From Lachnospiraceae bacterium (GTDB lineage Bacteria > Bacillota > Clostridia > Lachnospirales > Lachnospiraceae): a stretch of DNA of 44,794 bases. The stretch covers positions 1-44,794 of the forward strand of contig JAFLTB010000012.1 in assembly GCA_022510605.1 (NCBI GenBank). The letters run 5' to 3'. Made by a program: the position numbers and the translations under genes. Below are positions 7,459-16,454 of this stretch, piece by piece (position 1 is the stretch's first letter; every line of letters starts with the position of its first letter). The notes under the pieces are model-generated. The model was not told the DNA's origin and made no database searches. It saw nothing but the letters and a program-made list of their open reading frames with translations.

Positions 7459-9087
7459 ATGATGGAACAACTGATATCCATTAAGGATAAGATTCTTGAA
7501 TTTTGGAACAAATACACAACCCGGCAAAAAACCATAATTGTCTGTGTAGTGCTGGCAATCTTTTTTGCCTTGGTTTTGTTGGGCTATTTTCTCACCCGTC
7601 CGGTATATGTAGATTTGGTGACACTGGGTGGTGATACCGCCAGTGAATTTGCCGAAGCCTTGGATTCTGGCGGTGTGGATTATGATATGGAATCAGACAG
7701 CAATGGAAATACTCATTTTAGTGTGGAACAATCCCAGTATTCTGATGCTGTTCTTTTGATGGGAGCAAACCGGATAACCAATGAGGACATGTCATGGGAA
7801 GATGCACTGGATAACGACATGACAACTTCTGCGGCGGAAAAAAGCACCAAGGCGAATCTGGCGCTGCAGTCCTCGATTCGCACCGGACTGCTGAACTTTG
7901 AGGGTGTGGAAGATGCCACAGTATATCTGAATCGTCCGGTGGATGATGGGACGGTATATTCGGAGAGAGAAGAGGCTTCCGTCAGCGTTGCCTTCCGACT
8001 GGCGCAGGGATATGAGATGACGGCGGAGACAGCTACCGCCATTGCCTACTATCTGGCCAATGCGGTGGGAAATACCACCACAGACAATATAGTGATTACC
8101 GATACAACAGGAACCCTGCTTTACGGCGCAAAGGAGGACAATACCTTAGGCGGCTCGGTGGCAGGCAATGTGGATTATGTCGGCAAACTCCGCAATACAT
8201 TTGCGAAAAATGTCAGCGACATGCTGTTAAAAGCGGGATATGACGATGTTCAGATTGGAAGCGCCAATATTGTATTTGACATGGATAAAGTAACGGAATT
8301 GGTAAAGACCTACACCGCAAATGAAGGACAGGATCAGGGTCTGTATTCCAGTTCCTATAACTATAAGTCTACCGGCACGTCCGGTTCCGGCGGTATTCCG
8401 GGAACCGATACCAACGGGGATGAAACGGATTATATGATTGATGCTGGCGGTACCAGCAGCAGTGAGACTATACTGGATAAGTATAATTATCTGCCGAATG
8501 AGACAGTACAGAACATTGAGCATGAGGTGGGGGCTGTACGGCCGGAAGACTCCTCCATTGCCATTGTGCTGACCAATTATAATGTGGTAAAAGAGGAAAG
8601 CCTGAAGGATCAGGGTCTCTTAGATGATATTTCCTTTGATGAATATGTGGAGCAGAACAGTGCAGTGACAACCCTGGAGGTTCCAGAGGAGTTGACACAG
8701 TTAGTGGCAGCAGCCACTGGTATTGCTACGAATAACATTGCGATTCAGGCTCAGGAGAAACCTCTGTATGAGGCGGCGGAGGAAGGCTCCTTTGGGGACA
8801 ATGTCTCCAATTATCTGATGGTGCTTCTGACGATACTGATTGCCGGCCTGTTAATTTTCGTGATTGTGAGGGGAACCTCACCGGTAGAGGTAACCGAAAT
8901 GGAGCCGGAACTGTCTGTGGAAGACCTGCTTGCTACTACGCAGGAGGGTGATCAGAATTTGGAAGAAATTGAACTGGGTGAAAAATCTGAAACCAGAATG
9001 ATGATAGAGAAATTTGTAGATGAAAATCCAGAGGCAGTTGCATTGCTGCTTCGTAACTGGATTAACGAAGAATGGGGAGGTGTGTGA
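7459..9087 (+). CDS. fliF: flagellar MS-ring protein FliF
   Basis: About 542 residues. Transmembrane helix 1 spans roughly residues 23-45 and helix 2 roughly 450-472, enclosing the periplasmic-side ring-building domains. The cytoplasmic C-terminal tail binds FliG. FliF forms the membrane ring on which the motor is built. Three in-frame ATGs compete (7450, 7459, 7462). The GGGGAG at 7442-7447 is too close to 7450, so a later one is preferred; the exact choice is uncertain. The stop overlaps the fliG start by one base. Confidence 0.94.
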   Translation: MMEQLISIKDKILEFWNKYTTRQKTIIVCVVLAIFFALVLLGYFLTRPVYVDLVTLGGDTASEFAEALDSGGVDYDMESDSNGNTHFSVEQSQYSDAVLLMGANRITNEDMSWEDALDNDMTTSAAEKSTKANLALQSSIRTGLLNFEGVEDATVYLNRPVDDGTVYSEREEASVSVAFRLAQGYEMTAETATAIAYYLANAVGNTTTDNIVITDTTGTLLYGAKEDNTLGGSVAGNVDYVGKLRNTFAKNVSDMLLKAGYDDVQIGSANIVFDMDKVTELVKTYTANEGQDQGLYSSSYNYKSTGTSGSGGIPGTDTNGDETDYMIDAGGTSSSETILDKYNYLPNETVQNIEHEVGAVRPEDSSIAIVLTNYNVVKEESLKDQGLLDDISFDEYVEQNSAVTTLEVPEELTQLVAAATGIATNNIAIQAQEKPLYEAAEEGSFGDNVSNYLMVLLTILIAGLLIFVIVRGTSPVEVTEMEPELSVEDLLATTQEGDQNLEEIELGEKSETRMMIEKFVDENPEAVALLLRNWINEEWGGV

Positions 9088-10109
9088 TGAGTAACGGTAA
9101 TAGCAGTGTATCCGGACTGGATGGTCTGCAAAAGGCGGCCGTTCTGCTGATTAGTCTGGGGCCGGAAAAGGCTTCCACTATTTTTCGGCATTTGAAGGAA
9201 GACGAAATTGAACAGTTGACGCTGGAAATTGCCAATACCCGGAGTGTGTCTCCTTCCCAGAAGGAAGATGTACTCAATGAATTTTATGAGGTATGTCTGG
9301 CCCAGCAGTACATTGCAGAGGGTGGTATCGGATATGCTAAAGACCTTTTGCAAAAATCCCTGGGAGAGGACCGGGCCAGAGAGGTGCTTGGCAAACTGAC
9401 CGCTTCGCTTCAGGTGCGTCCATTTGAGTTTATCCGTAAGACGGAGGCTTCCCAGATATTGAACTTTATCCAGGATGAGCATCCACAGACCATCGCATTA
9501 ATCCTGTCTTATCTGTCGCCGGGCCAGGCGGCGGGTATCATTAGTGCTTTGACGCCGGATAAGCAGACGGACGTGGCAAAGCGTATTGCCCTGATGGACC
9601 GGACATCACCGGATGTCATCAAGGAAGTGGAAAATATATTAGAGCAGAAACTGTCTTCTCTGGTGAGCCAGGACTACACCATTGTCGGTGGTGTGGATTC
9701 GGTGGTGGAAGTGTTGAACACTGTAGACCGTGGTACAGAGAAGCACATTATGGAAAACCTCGAAATCGAGGAACCGGAACTGGCAGACGAAATCCGAAAG
9801 AAAATGTTTGTATTCGAGGATATTCTCATGCTGGACGACCGCTCCATCCAGCGTGTTCTCCGGGAGGTGGAGAACAACGAACTGGCCGTTGCGCTTAAAA
9901 ACGCCAATGAAGAAGTTCAGAATGTTATCTTTAACAATATGTCCAGCCGCCTGTCAGATATGATCAGAGAGGATATGGAATATATGGGACCTGTCCGCTT
10001 GAAGGACGTAGAAGAGGCTCAGCAGAAGATTGTCAATGTAATCCGCAAGCTCGAGGATACTGGTGAGATTGTAATTTCCCGTGGCGGAGGTGACGAGATT
10101 ATTGTCTAA
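9087..10109 (+). CDS. fliG: flagellar motor switch protein FliG
   Basis: A 340-residue rotor protein with the N-terminal FliF-binding domain (LDGLQKAAVLLISLGPEKAS), the armadillo-like middle domain (EHPQTIALILSYL, near residue 130) and the charged C-terminal domain that contacts MotA (MFVFEDILMLDDRSIQRVLREV). GGGGAGG at 9074-9080 and the TGATG overlap with the fliF stop favour the ATG at 9087 over the in-frame start at 9072. Translational coupling with FliF is likely. Confidence 0.96.
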   Translation: MSNGNSSVSGLDGLQKAAVLLISLGPEKASTIFRHLKEDEIEQLTLEIANTRSVSPSQKEDVLNEFYEVCLAQQYIAEGGIGYAKDLLQKSLGEDRAREVLGKLTASLQVRPFEFIRKTEASQILNFIQDEHPQTIALILSYLSPGQAAGIISALTPDKQTDVAKRIALMDRTSPDVIKEVENILEQKLSSLVSQDYTIVGGVDSVVEVLNTVDRGTEKHIMENLEIEEPELADEIRKKMFVFEDILMLDDRSIQRVLREVENNELAVALKNANEEVQNVIFNNMSSRLSDMIREDMEYMGPVRLKDVEEAQQKIVNVIRKLEDTGEIVISRGGGDEIIV

Positions 10110-10941
10110 TTTAATCAAATATCCCTTCGTGAATCTGGCAGGGAAAGAAGCGATGCTGATTGAATATGAAAAGGAAGAAGAGCCTTTTGTCCCGTTGAAG
10201 AACAGCCAAAGAGTAAAGGTGCGTCCCGTTGCGGAAGTGGAAGCGGAGAAGGCGGCCAGAGAGGCAAAGGAAGAGGCTGCTGCGACGGAAAGTGAGTTTG
10301 AGCCAGGTGTGCCGGTAGTAAATTTTGACGAGATGCTGGCAGAGAAAAAAGAAGAGGCAGAGCATCTGGCAGAGCAGGTTTTGTCTGAAGCGAAGGAGAA
10401 AGCTGCGATTCTGTTACAGGAGGCCGACGAAAAGGTAGAGGAGATTCGTCAGGCAGCACATGACGAAGGAATGACAGCGGGAAGAGAGGAAGGTCTGGCT
10501 AAAGCAGAGGAAGAACTGGCACAGACGCGCATGGAATTGGAGGAAGCCAGACAACAGCAGGAAAAGGACTACCATCAGTTAATTGCAGACGTAGAACCCC
10601 GCTATGTGGAGGTTTTGTGTTCTCTTGTTCAGAAACTGACAGGAGTCCTGCTTTCGGATAAACAGGATGTGCTTCTCCATTTGATACGGAACAGTGTTGC
10701 GGATATTGAACCGTCCAGACGCTATGTCATCCGGGTATCGCCGGAGGACGTTATGTATGTGGAGAGCCATCGGGAAGAAATTCTTGTGAAACTGGGTGCC
10801 GAAGCCGTTGTAGAGGTTCAGGAGGAAAAAAACCTGGCAAAAGATGAATGTATCATAGAGACGGACACCCAGATGATAGACTGTGGTTTTCAGACACAGT
10901 TGGATAATCTGGTCAGCACCCTTCGGATGCTGGCGCAATAA
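10102..10941 (+). CDS. fliH: flagellar export ATPase regulator FliH
   Basis: A 279-residue protein. A charged Glu/Ala-rich coiled coil spans roughly residues 35-160, followed by a FliH/HrpE-like C-terminal domain ending in an aliphatic helix (LDNLVSTLRMLAQ). FliH holds the ATPase FliI and carries substrates to the export gate. I chose the TTG at 10102, which gives the usual SNLIKYPFVNL N-terminus and has GGAGGTGA upstream. It overlaps fliG by 8 bases. An in-frame GTG at 10081 is the alternative. Confidence 0.88.
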   Translation: MSNLIKYPFVNLAGKEAMLIEYEKEEEPFVPLKNSQRVKVRPVAEVEAEKAAREAKEEAAATESEFEPGVPVVNFDEMLAEKKEEAEHLAEQVLSEAKEKAAILLQEADEKVEEIRQAAHDEGMTAGREEGLAKAEEELAQTRMELEEARQQQEKDYHQLIADVEPRYVEVLCSLVQKLTGVLLSDKQDVLLHLIRNSVADIEPSRRYVIRVSPEDVMYVESHREEILVKLGAEAVVEVQEEKNLAKDECIIETDTQMIDCGFQTQLDNLVSTLRMLAQ

Positions 10942-10961
10942 AGAATTGAAGGAATGATACC

Positions 10962-12299
10962 ATGCTTCCCATTAACTTTGAAAAATATGAGGCACTGTTA
11001 GATAAAAGTTTTGCCAGTCCGTTAGGCAAAGTTTCCAAAGTTGTCGGACTGACCATCGAATCCATTGGCCCCAGTGCCAAGCTCAACGATTTGTGCCTGA
11101 TTAAATCCAACACCAAACCAGAACCCGTAAAAGCGGAGGTGGTCGGCTTCCGTGACGACAGGGTTCTTTTGATGCCATATGATAATGTAGAGGGTGTAGG
11201 ACTGGGAAGCTGGGTGGAAAATACAGGAGCGCCGCTGCAGGTGGCTGTGAGTGAAGAACTATTGGGCTGCACCCTGGACGGCGTGGGCAAACCCATGACC
11301 ATGGAGGAACTGGGAGACCAGTGTCCCCATTATTCCGTGGAGGCATCGCCGCCAGACCCCCTTACCAGAGAAATTATCTCCGATGTACTACCCCTTGGCG
11401 TTAAGTCGGTGGACGGTCTGATCACCGTGGGAAAGGGACAGCGTATTGGCATTTTCGCCGGCAGTGGTGTGGGAAAAAGTACCTTGATGGGAATGTTTGC
11501 CCGGAATACCAAGGCGGACATCAATGTCATTGCACTGATTGGAGAGCGTGGCAGAGAGGTGCGGGAATTTATTGAGAGAGATTTGGGTGAGGAGGGAATG
11601 AAGCGCTCGGTAGTAGTGGTAGCCACCTCGGATAAACCGGCGCTGATTCGGAACAAAGCGGCCAAAACCGCCACTGCAGTGGCAGAATATTTCCGGGATA
11701 AGGGCAAGGATGTGCTTTTAATGATGGATAACCTCACCCGTTTTTCCATGGCCCAGCGGGAAATCGGTCTGGCCTCCGGGGAACCGCCGGTGTCCAGAGG
11801 GTATCCGCCCAGTGTGTACGCAGAGATGCCAAAGCTGCTGGAAAGGGCGGGGAATTCCGATAGGGGTTCTATTACCGGCCTGTATGCGGTTTTAGTAGAC
11901 GGTGATGATTTCAATGAACCCATTGCCGATACGGCCCGGGGTATTCTGGATGGTCATATTGTACTGTCCAGAAATATGGCGCAGAGAAACCACTATCCGG
12001 CGGTGGATGTGCTGGCAAGCATTTCCCGTGTCATGAGTTCCATTGCCACAGACGAGCATAAGGCACTGGCAGGACAGATGAAAAATGTGCTGGCCACCTA
12101 CCGGGATGCGGAGGATTTGATTAACATAGGGGCCTACAAGCCTGGCTCCAATCCCGGGATTGATTTTGCTATTGAAAAAATCGAAGCAGTCAATCAGTTC
12201 CTCCGACAGGGAACAGGAGAAAAATTTCAGTTCGATGATATTGTCCAGTCTATGGGGGATATTTTTGCGGAGAGTGCCCCAGAAGGAGGGGATGAGTAG
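10962..12299 (+). CDS. fliI: flagellum-specific export ATPase FliI
   Basis: A 445-residue F1-beta-like ATPase of the type III export apparatus. Walker A AGSGVGKS lies at residues 166-173. The VLLMMDNLTRFSMAQREI segment holds Walker B and its conserved downstream residues, and GEPPVSRGYPPSVYAEMPKLLERAG is characteristic of the family. It hydrolyses ATP to help unload and unfold export substrates. GAAGGA precedes the ATG. The stop codon shares a base with the GTG start of fliJ. Confidence 0.96.
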   Translation: MLPINFEKYEALLDKSFASPLGKVSKVVGLTIESIGPSAKLNDLCLIKSNTKPEPVKAEVVGFRDDRVLLMPYDNVEGVGLGSWVENTGAPLQVAVSEELLGCTLDGVGKPMTMEELGDQCPHYSVEASPPDPLTREIISDVLPLGVKSVDGLITVGKGQRIGIFAGSGVGKSTLMGMFARNTKADINVIALIGERGREVREFIERDLGEEGMKRSVVVVATSDKPALIRNKAAKTATAVAEYFRDKGKDVLLMMDNLTRFSMAQREIGLASGEPPVSRGYPPSVYAEMPKLLERAGNSDRGSITGLYAVLVDGDDFNEPIADTARGILDGHIVLSRNMAQRNHYPAVDVLASISRVMSSIATDEHKALAGQMKNVLATYRDAEDLINIGAYKPGSNPGIDFAIEKIEAVNQFLRQGTGEKFQFDDIVQSMGDIFAESAPEGGDE

Positions 12300-12748
12300 T
12301 GGCAAAATTTATTTTTTCCATGCAAAACCTGCTGGACATGAAAGAAAAACTGGAGGAGCAGGAAAAAAACAACTACAGTCAGGCCAATCTCCGTCTTTTG
12401 GAGGCAGAGGAAGCATTGGAGGCCATCAAGGCGAGGCTGGAGGCGGCCAAGGAGCGGTTGAAGCAGGAGGTTGCCAAAGTCCAGGATATTGGAGAAATCC
12501 GGCGTAGAGAGGACGCTGTGGAAATACTGAAAATGTATGTGGCTGAGCAGATTCTTGTGGTGAGAGCCAGACAGAAGGAACTGGAGATAGCCAGAGAACG
12601 GCTTCAGGAGGCCATGAAGGAGAGAAAGACCTTTGAAAAGCTGCGGGAGCGGGCTTTTGAGGCATTTATGGAGGAAGAAAACCGGAAGGAACAAAAGGAA
12701 GTGGATGAACTGGTAAGTTACCGCTACGGCGTGGCGGAGAGCAGATAA
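12299..12748 (+). CDS. fliJ: flagellar export chaperone FliJ
   Basis: A 149-residue, highly charged, all-helical protein that would form a long antiparallel coiled coil, as FliJ does. The N-terminus (MAKFIFSMQNLLDMKEKLEEQ) is typical of Firmicutes FliJ. It is the stalk-like subunit of the export ATPase complex. The GTG start overlaps the fliI TAG by one base, which suggests coupled translation. Confidence 0.9.
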   Translation: MAKFIFSMQNLLDMKEKLEEQEKNNYSQANLRLLEAEEALEAIKARLEAAKERLKQEVAKVQDIGEIRRREDAVEILKMYVAEQILVVRARQKELEIARERLQEAMKERKTFEKLRERAFEAFMEEENRKEQKEVDELVSYRYGVAESR

Positions 12749-12800
12749 ACAGGAAACGGAAAATGCGTTAGCCGTAAGAAACGGCAGAAAGGATGTTAGT

Positions 12801-13595
12801 ATGGCAAAAAAGGACAAGGACAGGGATAAAAATACGGAATCCACTGTGGAAAATGAAGAAGGCGCCGGAAGCAAAATTGTCACGATGCTGATTGTGGTAG
12901 TTATTATATTAATTTGGCTGGGAATTTTTGGCGTTTTGATTAAACTGGATGTAGGAAATTTTGGAAGTGATGTGCTCTATCCGGTATTAAAGGATGTACC
13001 AGTGGTGAACTGGATTCTGCCGAAGCCGGAGGATGGAGATGTAGCGGAAACCACCGAGGAATATGACAACCTCACTGAGGCCAATGCCCGCATCCGGGAG
13101 CTGGAGAGCCGCCTGGCGGCCAACAGCAGTGCGGACAGTGCCAACAGCAGCGAAATCGAGGAATTGCAGGCGGAGATAAACCGGCTGAAAAAATTTGAGG
13201 AAAACCAGAAGCAGTTTGCTGAGCGGGTTCGGAAATTTGATGAAAATGTGGTGTTTAACAGCAAGGCGCCGGACACCTCGGAGTACAAGGCGTACTATGA
13301 GGAGATTGAGCCGGACAATGCTGAGGACATTTATAAGGAAGTGTGCCGTCAGTATGAGTACAACCAGGAGATCCGGGACCAGGCAGACACCTATGCTAAA
13401 ATGGAGCCGGCCGCGGCCGCTGCCATAATGGAAGAAATGAACAATGACCTGACGCTGATTGCCAGCATATTGGATTGCATGCAGACCTCAAAAAGCGCAT
13501 TAATTCTTGCCAATATGCAGCCTACTACGGCGGCTCAGGTAACGACGAAAATGACGGCCATGAAAAAACCGGAGACTTCTTCTTCCGCAAATTAA
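12801..13595 (+). CDS. YlxF/MotE-like membrane coiled-coil protein
   Basis: 264 residues: a short charged cytoplasmic head, one membrane helix (about 26-48), a linker, a coiled coil (about 90-140) and a C-terminal helical domain with PAAAAAIMEEMNNDLTLIASIL and MQPTTAAQVTTKM motifs, which resembles the MgtE N-domain repeat found in MotE/YlxF proteins. It lies between fliJ and fliK exactly as ylxF does in Bacillus. In other bacteria MotE chaperones the stator protein MotC; the role in Firmicutes is not settled. AAAGGA precedes the ATG. Confidence 0.8.
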   Translation: MAKKDKDRDKNTESTVENEEGAGSKIVTMLIVVVIILIWLGIFGVLIKLDVGNFGSDVLYPVLKDVPVVNWILPKPEDGDVAETTEEYDNLTEANARIRELESRLAANSSADSANSSEIEELQAEINRLKKFEENQKQFAERVRKFDENVVFNSKAPDTSEYKAYYEEIEPDNAEDIYKEVCRQYEYNQEIRDQADTYAKMEPAAAAAIMEEMNNDLTLIASILDCMQTSKSALILANMQPTTAAQVTTKMTAMKKPETSSSAN

Positions 13596-13605
13596 TGATG
13601 TCTAT

Positions 13606-13632
13606 TAAGTGAGGCATGATAAATGCCGATAT
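13606..13632 (+). promoter_or_regulatory. sigma-28 type promoter upstream of fliK
   Basis: TAAG at 13606-13609, a 15-base spacer, then GCCGATAT at 13625-13632. The flagellar sigma consensus is TAAA-N15-GCCGATAA, so only one base differs in each box. It lies in the non-coding gap 13596-13673 and points at fliK, so fliK and downstream hook genes may receive extra late transcription. Confidence 0.55.
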
Positions 13633-13673
13633 AAACTTTGTAGAAAATTTATAAGAAGAAAGGAGGGAAGAGA

Positions 13674-15071
13674 ATGCAGACACAGGGAATTTCCCTTGTC
13701 ACTTCAAACATGTCTGGAAATGTGTCAGTAAAGAACACCAAGGCAAGCGATGTCACTTTTGACAGTTTCATGTCCAGTCGCGCTTCAAAGGTAGACACCC
13801 GGTATGCAGCCAGCACCGTTGACTCTAAGGTCAGCACTCCGGCGGCAAAGTCGGGAGGAAAGAAACAGGATGTCGTGGACAGTCATAGTCTTGACGAGAT
13901 GTCCGATTCGGGAAAATCTGTGAAAAAACCTGTGGTCACAGGAGATATGGAGGATAAGGTAAATATTCTGGATCTTTCACAGATGGCCGCACAGATGGTG
14001 GATTTGCTGCAGGAAAAGTTTGGCTTGTCCGACGAAGAGATTCAGGATATGCTGACGAAGCTGGGAATTGATTTACAGTTCTTTGCTTTACAGATGAACT
14101 GGGCAGACGGCACTATGTGGCCGGCTTCCGTAAACAGTTTGCAGAATCTGCTCATGGAATTTCACGGGATTACTGACCCGTCCGTCTTTTTGACAAATTC
14201 GGATTTGAATCAGGAATTGACCTCGTTAGTGGAGGATATGACCGACCTTTTGGTGAATTTCGCAGCTGAGACTTTCGAAGGGGATCCAAATGCTCTTCGC
14301 CAGTTGTTAGCGGAAGCAGTACAGATGGAGACCGATGGGGAAGACAAGGCAGCTTTAAGCGCACAGACACCAGTGGATGAAGATGTGGCAGATGGCAGAC
14401 TCGCTGGAGAGCAGGAAGGTTTTTCTGTAATCGTTGAGGATTATACAGACGGAGACGCAGAAAGCGATATGGCTGACAGTGGAACCGAAATGGGCTCTCA
14501 GACCAGTCGAAGGACAGATGCCAGAACCGATGTGGTAGCAGAAAGAAATGCAACGGCATCCGAACTTTTCACAGAACGTCTGGCACAGGCCTTTGAACCG
14601 GATGCAGAAATTGCCCCGGCAGAGCGCAGTATGGTCAACATTGTGGAGCAGGTTGTCAGACAGGTAAGAATCCGGGTGATGTCGGATACCACAAGTCTGG
14701 AATTGCAGCTGCATCCCGCCAGTCTTGGACGGGTGAGCATACAGGTATCTTCCGCAGCGAATGGAGCAGCCACCGCCGTACTGGCAGTGGAAAACCAGAT
14801 GGCGAAGGAAGCGCTGGAAAGCCAGATGATAGCACTGAAACAGACCTTTGAAGAACAGGGATTAAAAGTGGATGCGGTGGAGGTTACCGTTTCTGAATTT
14901 GGTCTGAACCGCGAACAGCACCAGGCCGGACAGGAGCAGACGGGAAATCAGTCCAAAGACCGCCGGTTCCGTGCAGATGCCGGAAATGGATTGGAGCAGG
15001 AGGACGAAGCCCCGGAGGTAGCAGAAGCATCCCGGCGTGATGTAAACAGTACCGTAGACTATACGGCATAA
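13674..15071 (+). CDS. fliK: flagellar hook-length control protein FliK
   Basis: A 465-residue protein with a divergent, acidic N-terminal two-thirds and a conserved C-terminal Flg_hook domain (about residues 320-410: LELQLHPASLGRVSIQV, then AKEALESQMIALKQTFEEQGL). FliK is exported as a molecular ruler and, through FlhB, switches export from hook to filament subunits. The position between ylxF and flgD is standard. GGAGGGAAGAGA precedes the ATG. A sigma-28-like promoter lies just upstream. Confidence 0.9.
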   Translation: MQTQGISLVTSNMSGNVSVKNTKASDVTFDSFMSSRASKVDTRYAASTVDSKVSTPAAKSGGKKQDVVDSHSLDEMSDSGKSVKKPVVTGDMEDKVNILDLSQMAAQMVDLLQEKFGLSDEEIQDMLTKLGIDLQFFALQMNWADGTMWPASVNSLQNLLMEFHGITDPSVFLTNSDLNQELTSLVEDMTDLLVNFAAETFEGDPNALRQLLAEAVQMETDGEDKAALSAQTPVDEDVADGRLAGEQEGFSVIVEDYTDGDAESDMADSGTEMGSQTSRRTDARTDVVAERNATASELFTERLAQAFEPDAEIAPAERSMVNIVEQVVRQVRIRVMSDTTSLELQLHPASLGRVSIQVSSAANGAATAVLAVENQMAKEALESQMIALKQTFEEQGLKVDAVEVTVSEFGLNREQHQAGQEQTGNQSKDRRFRADAGNGLEQEDEAPEVAEASRRDVNSTVDYTA

Positions 15072-15087
15072 GGAAAAGGAGGTAATT

Positions 15088-15927
15088 ATGGCAGGAGTAG
15101 ACAGCTCTGATTTGCTTACCAGTCTGGATGAGATTTCGAAAGCAACGGACCGGTTGGCGTCCACTACATCGAAGACCAGAGGCTCCAGCGAATTAGGGAA
15201 AGAAGAATTTCTTAAACTTCTGGTGTGTCAGTTGTCCAATCAGGACCCACTGAACCCACAGAGCGATACGGAATTTATATCCCAGTTAGCACAGTTCTCT
15301 GCTTTGGAGCAGATGTCAAATCTGAATACGGCATTTGCCAACTCATCGGCATACAGCCTAGTAGGAAAAGAAGTAGTGCTTCAGCCATCGGATTCCAGTG
15401 AGGTAAGAGGAACCGTGGATTATGTGGAAATCCGCAGCGGTAAGGCATACCTTTCCGTCGGTGGATACAGTTACAGTATGGATGATTTGGTTCGGGTAAT
15501 TGACAGTTTCTATGCGATTCAGGATTATTTGCCATCCATAGATGAACAGATTCTGTCCTACGACCATGAGAATCCATCAAAATCAAATATCCGGATTAAT
15601 CTGGGAAGCAATGGATATGAGGCCACTAGTGTAGTAGTAGCCATCAATGGCAATTACATCAGTTCAGAATACCTGAAGTATTCCAATGGTGTCCTGACCA
15701 TTTCACCAGAAGCATTTAAGGATTTGCCAACGGGCAGTTATTACCTGGCATTCTACTTTAATGACCCATATGGAACATCCATCGTGGATAAAGTAAGGGT
15801 AGATGTGTTAAATGGTGATAAAGTGGGACAGGAAAAGCCGGATGATGACAACGTGGATGGTGACGAAAAGGTAGACGGAAGCGGTGACGTGGACGGCGAC
15901 GAAAATGAAACCGAAGAAACACCGTGA
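15088..15927 (+). CDS. flgD: flagellar hook assembly (cap) protein FlgD
   Basis: A 279-residue hook-cap protein. The conserved N-terminal region GKEEFLKLLVCQLSNQDPLNP lies near residues 36-56, with ISQLAQFSALEQMSNLN just after it. The middle has the tudor/FnIII-like part (LVGKEVVLQP...YSMDDLVRV). The last 30 residues are an Asp/Glu/Gly-rich tail not usual for FlgD. AAAGGAGGT precedes the ATG. It directs polymerisation of FlgE, encoded two genes later. Confidence 0.93.
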   Translation: MAGVDSSDLLTSLDEISKATDRLASTTSKTRGSSELGKEEFLKLLVCQLSNQDPLNPQSDTEFISQLAQFSALEQMSNLNTAFANSSAYSLVGKEVVLQPSDSSEVRGTVDYVEIRSGKAYLSVGGYSYSMDDLVRVIDSFYAIQDYLPSIDEQILSYDHENPSKSNIRINLGSNGYEATSVVVAINGNYISSEYLKYSNGVLTISPEAFKDLPTGSYYLAFYFNDPYGTSIVDKVRVDVLNGDKVGQEKPDDDNVDGDEKVDGSGDVDGDENETEETP

Positions 15928-15956
15928 CAGAAGGCTGACAAGGAGGTCGAAGCGAT

Positions 15957-16343
15957 ATGAATGTAAATCAGACAGAATATACATCCATTGAGCAGATTCG
16001 CAGCCGGTTACAGGCTGGGAGGCCAGTCAATACGGCAGACGGCAGGGAGAGCAAAGCTGCACAGACCTTTGGCGATATTCTTACCGATAAGACCAGTCAG
16101 ATTAAATTTTCCAAGCATGCTTCACAGCGGCTGGAGACAAGACAGATTGATATGTCGGAGGAGCAGAAAGCCAGATTACAGGATGCGGCGGGGCAGGCCA
16201 GAGAAAAGGGAATGAAAGAATCCCTTGTTATGGTTGACAACCTGGCATTTATCGTAAATGTAAAGAGCAATACGGTAATCACTGCAGTGAATGATACATC
16301 CCATGCTGTTTTCACAAATATCGATGGAGCGATTATTAATTGA
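15957..16343 (+). CDS. flagellar operon protein, TIGR02530 family
   Basis: A 128-residue cytoplasmic-looking protein with no membrane helix. The segment IKFSKHASQRLETRQIDMSE and the downstream LVMVDNLAFIVNVKSNTVITAV pattern mark the TIGR02530 'flagellar operon protein' family found between flgD and flgE in Clostridia and Bacilli. The molecular role is not established; the position suggests hook assembly. An AAGGAGG site precedes the ATG in a 17-base string that recurs in front of flbD. Confidence 0.85.
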   Translation: MNVNQTEYTSIEQIRSRLQAGRPVNTADGRESKAAQTFGDILTDKTSQIKFSKHASQRLETRQIDMSEEQKARLQDAAGQAREKGMKESLVMVDNLAFIVNVKSNTVITAVNDTSHAVFTNIDGAIIN

Positions 16344-16366
16344 GTAACAAGGAAACAAAGATACAG

Positions 16367-16419
16367 CATGCTGGCCCTTACAAGGAAGCATGAGCACTTT
16401 TGAATGCCAGATAAAGTGC
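16367..16419 (+). other. two adjacent hairpins in the flgE leader
   Basis: CATGCT at 16367-16372 pairs with AGCATG at 16387-16392, and GCACTTT at 16394-16400 pairs with AAAGTGC at 16413-16419. They fill most of the 111-base gap before flgE. Neither is followed by a T-run, so they may protect mRNA or set its processing. No promoter was recognised in this gap. Confidence 0.4.
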
Positions 16420-16454
16420 AGAGAAAAGAAAAGATATTTGGAGGGTGATTCATT

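Noticed and set aside
12227-12883. Minus-strand open frame (218 codons) opposite fliJ
   Set aside because: Leu/Phe/Ser-rich translation of the complement of a Glu/Lys-rich coiled coil; no ribosome-binding site or family signature.
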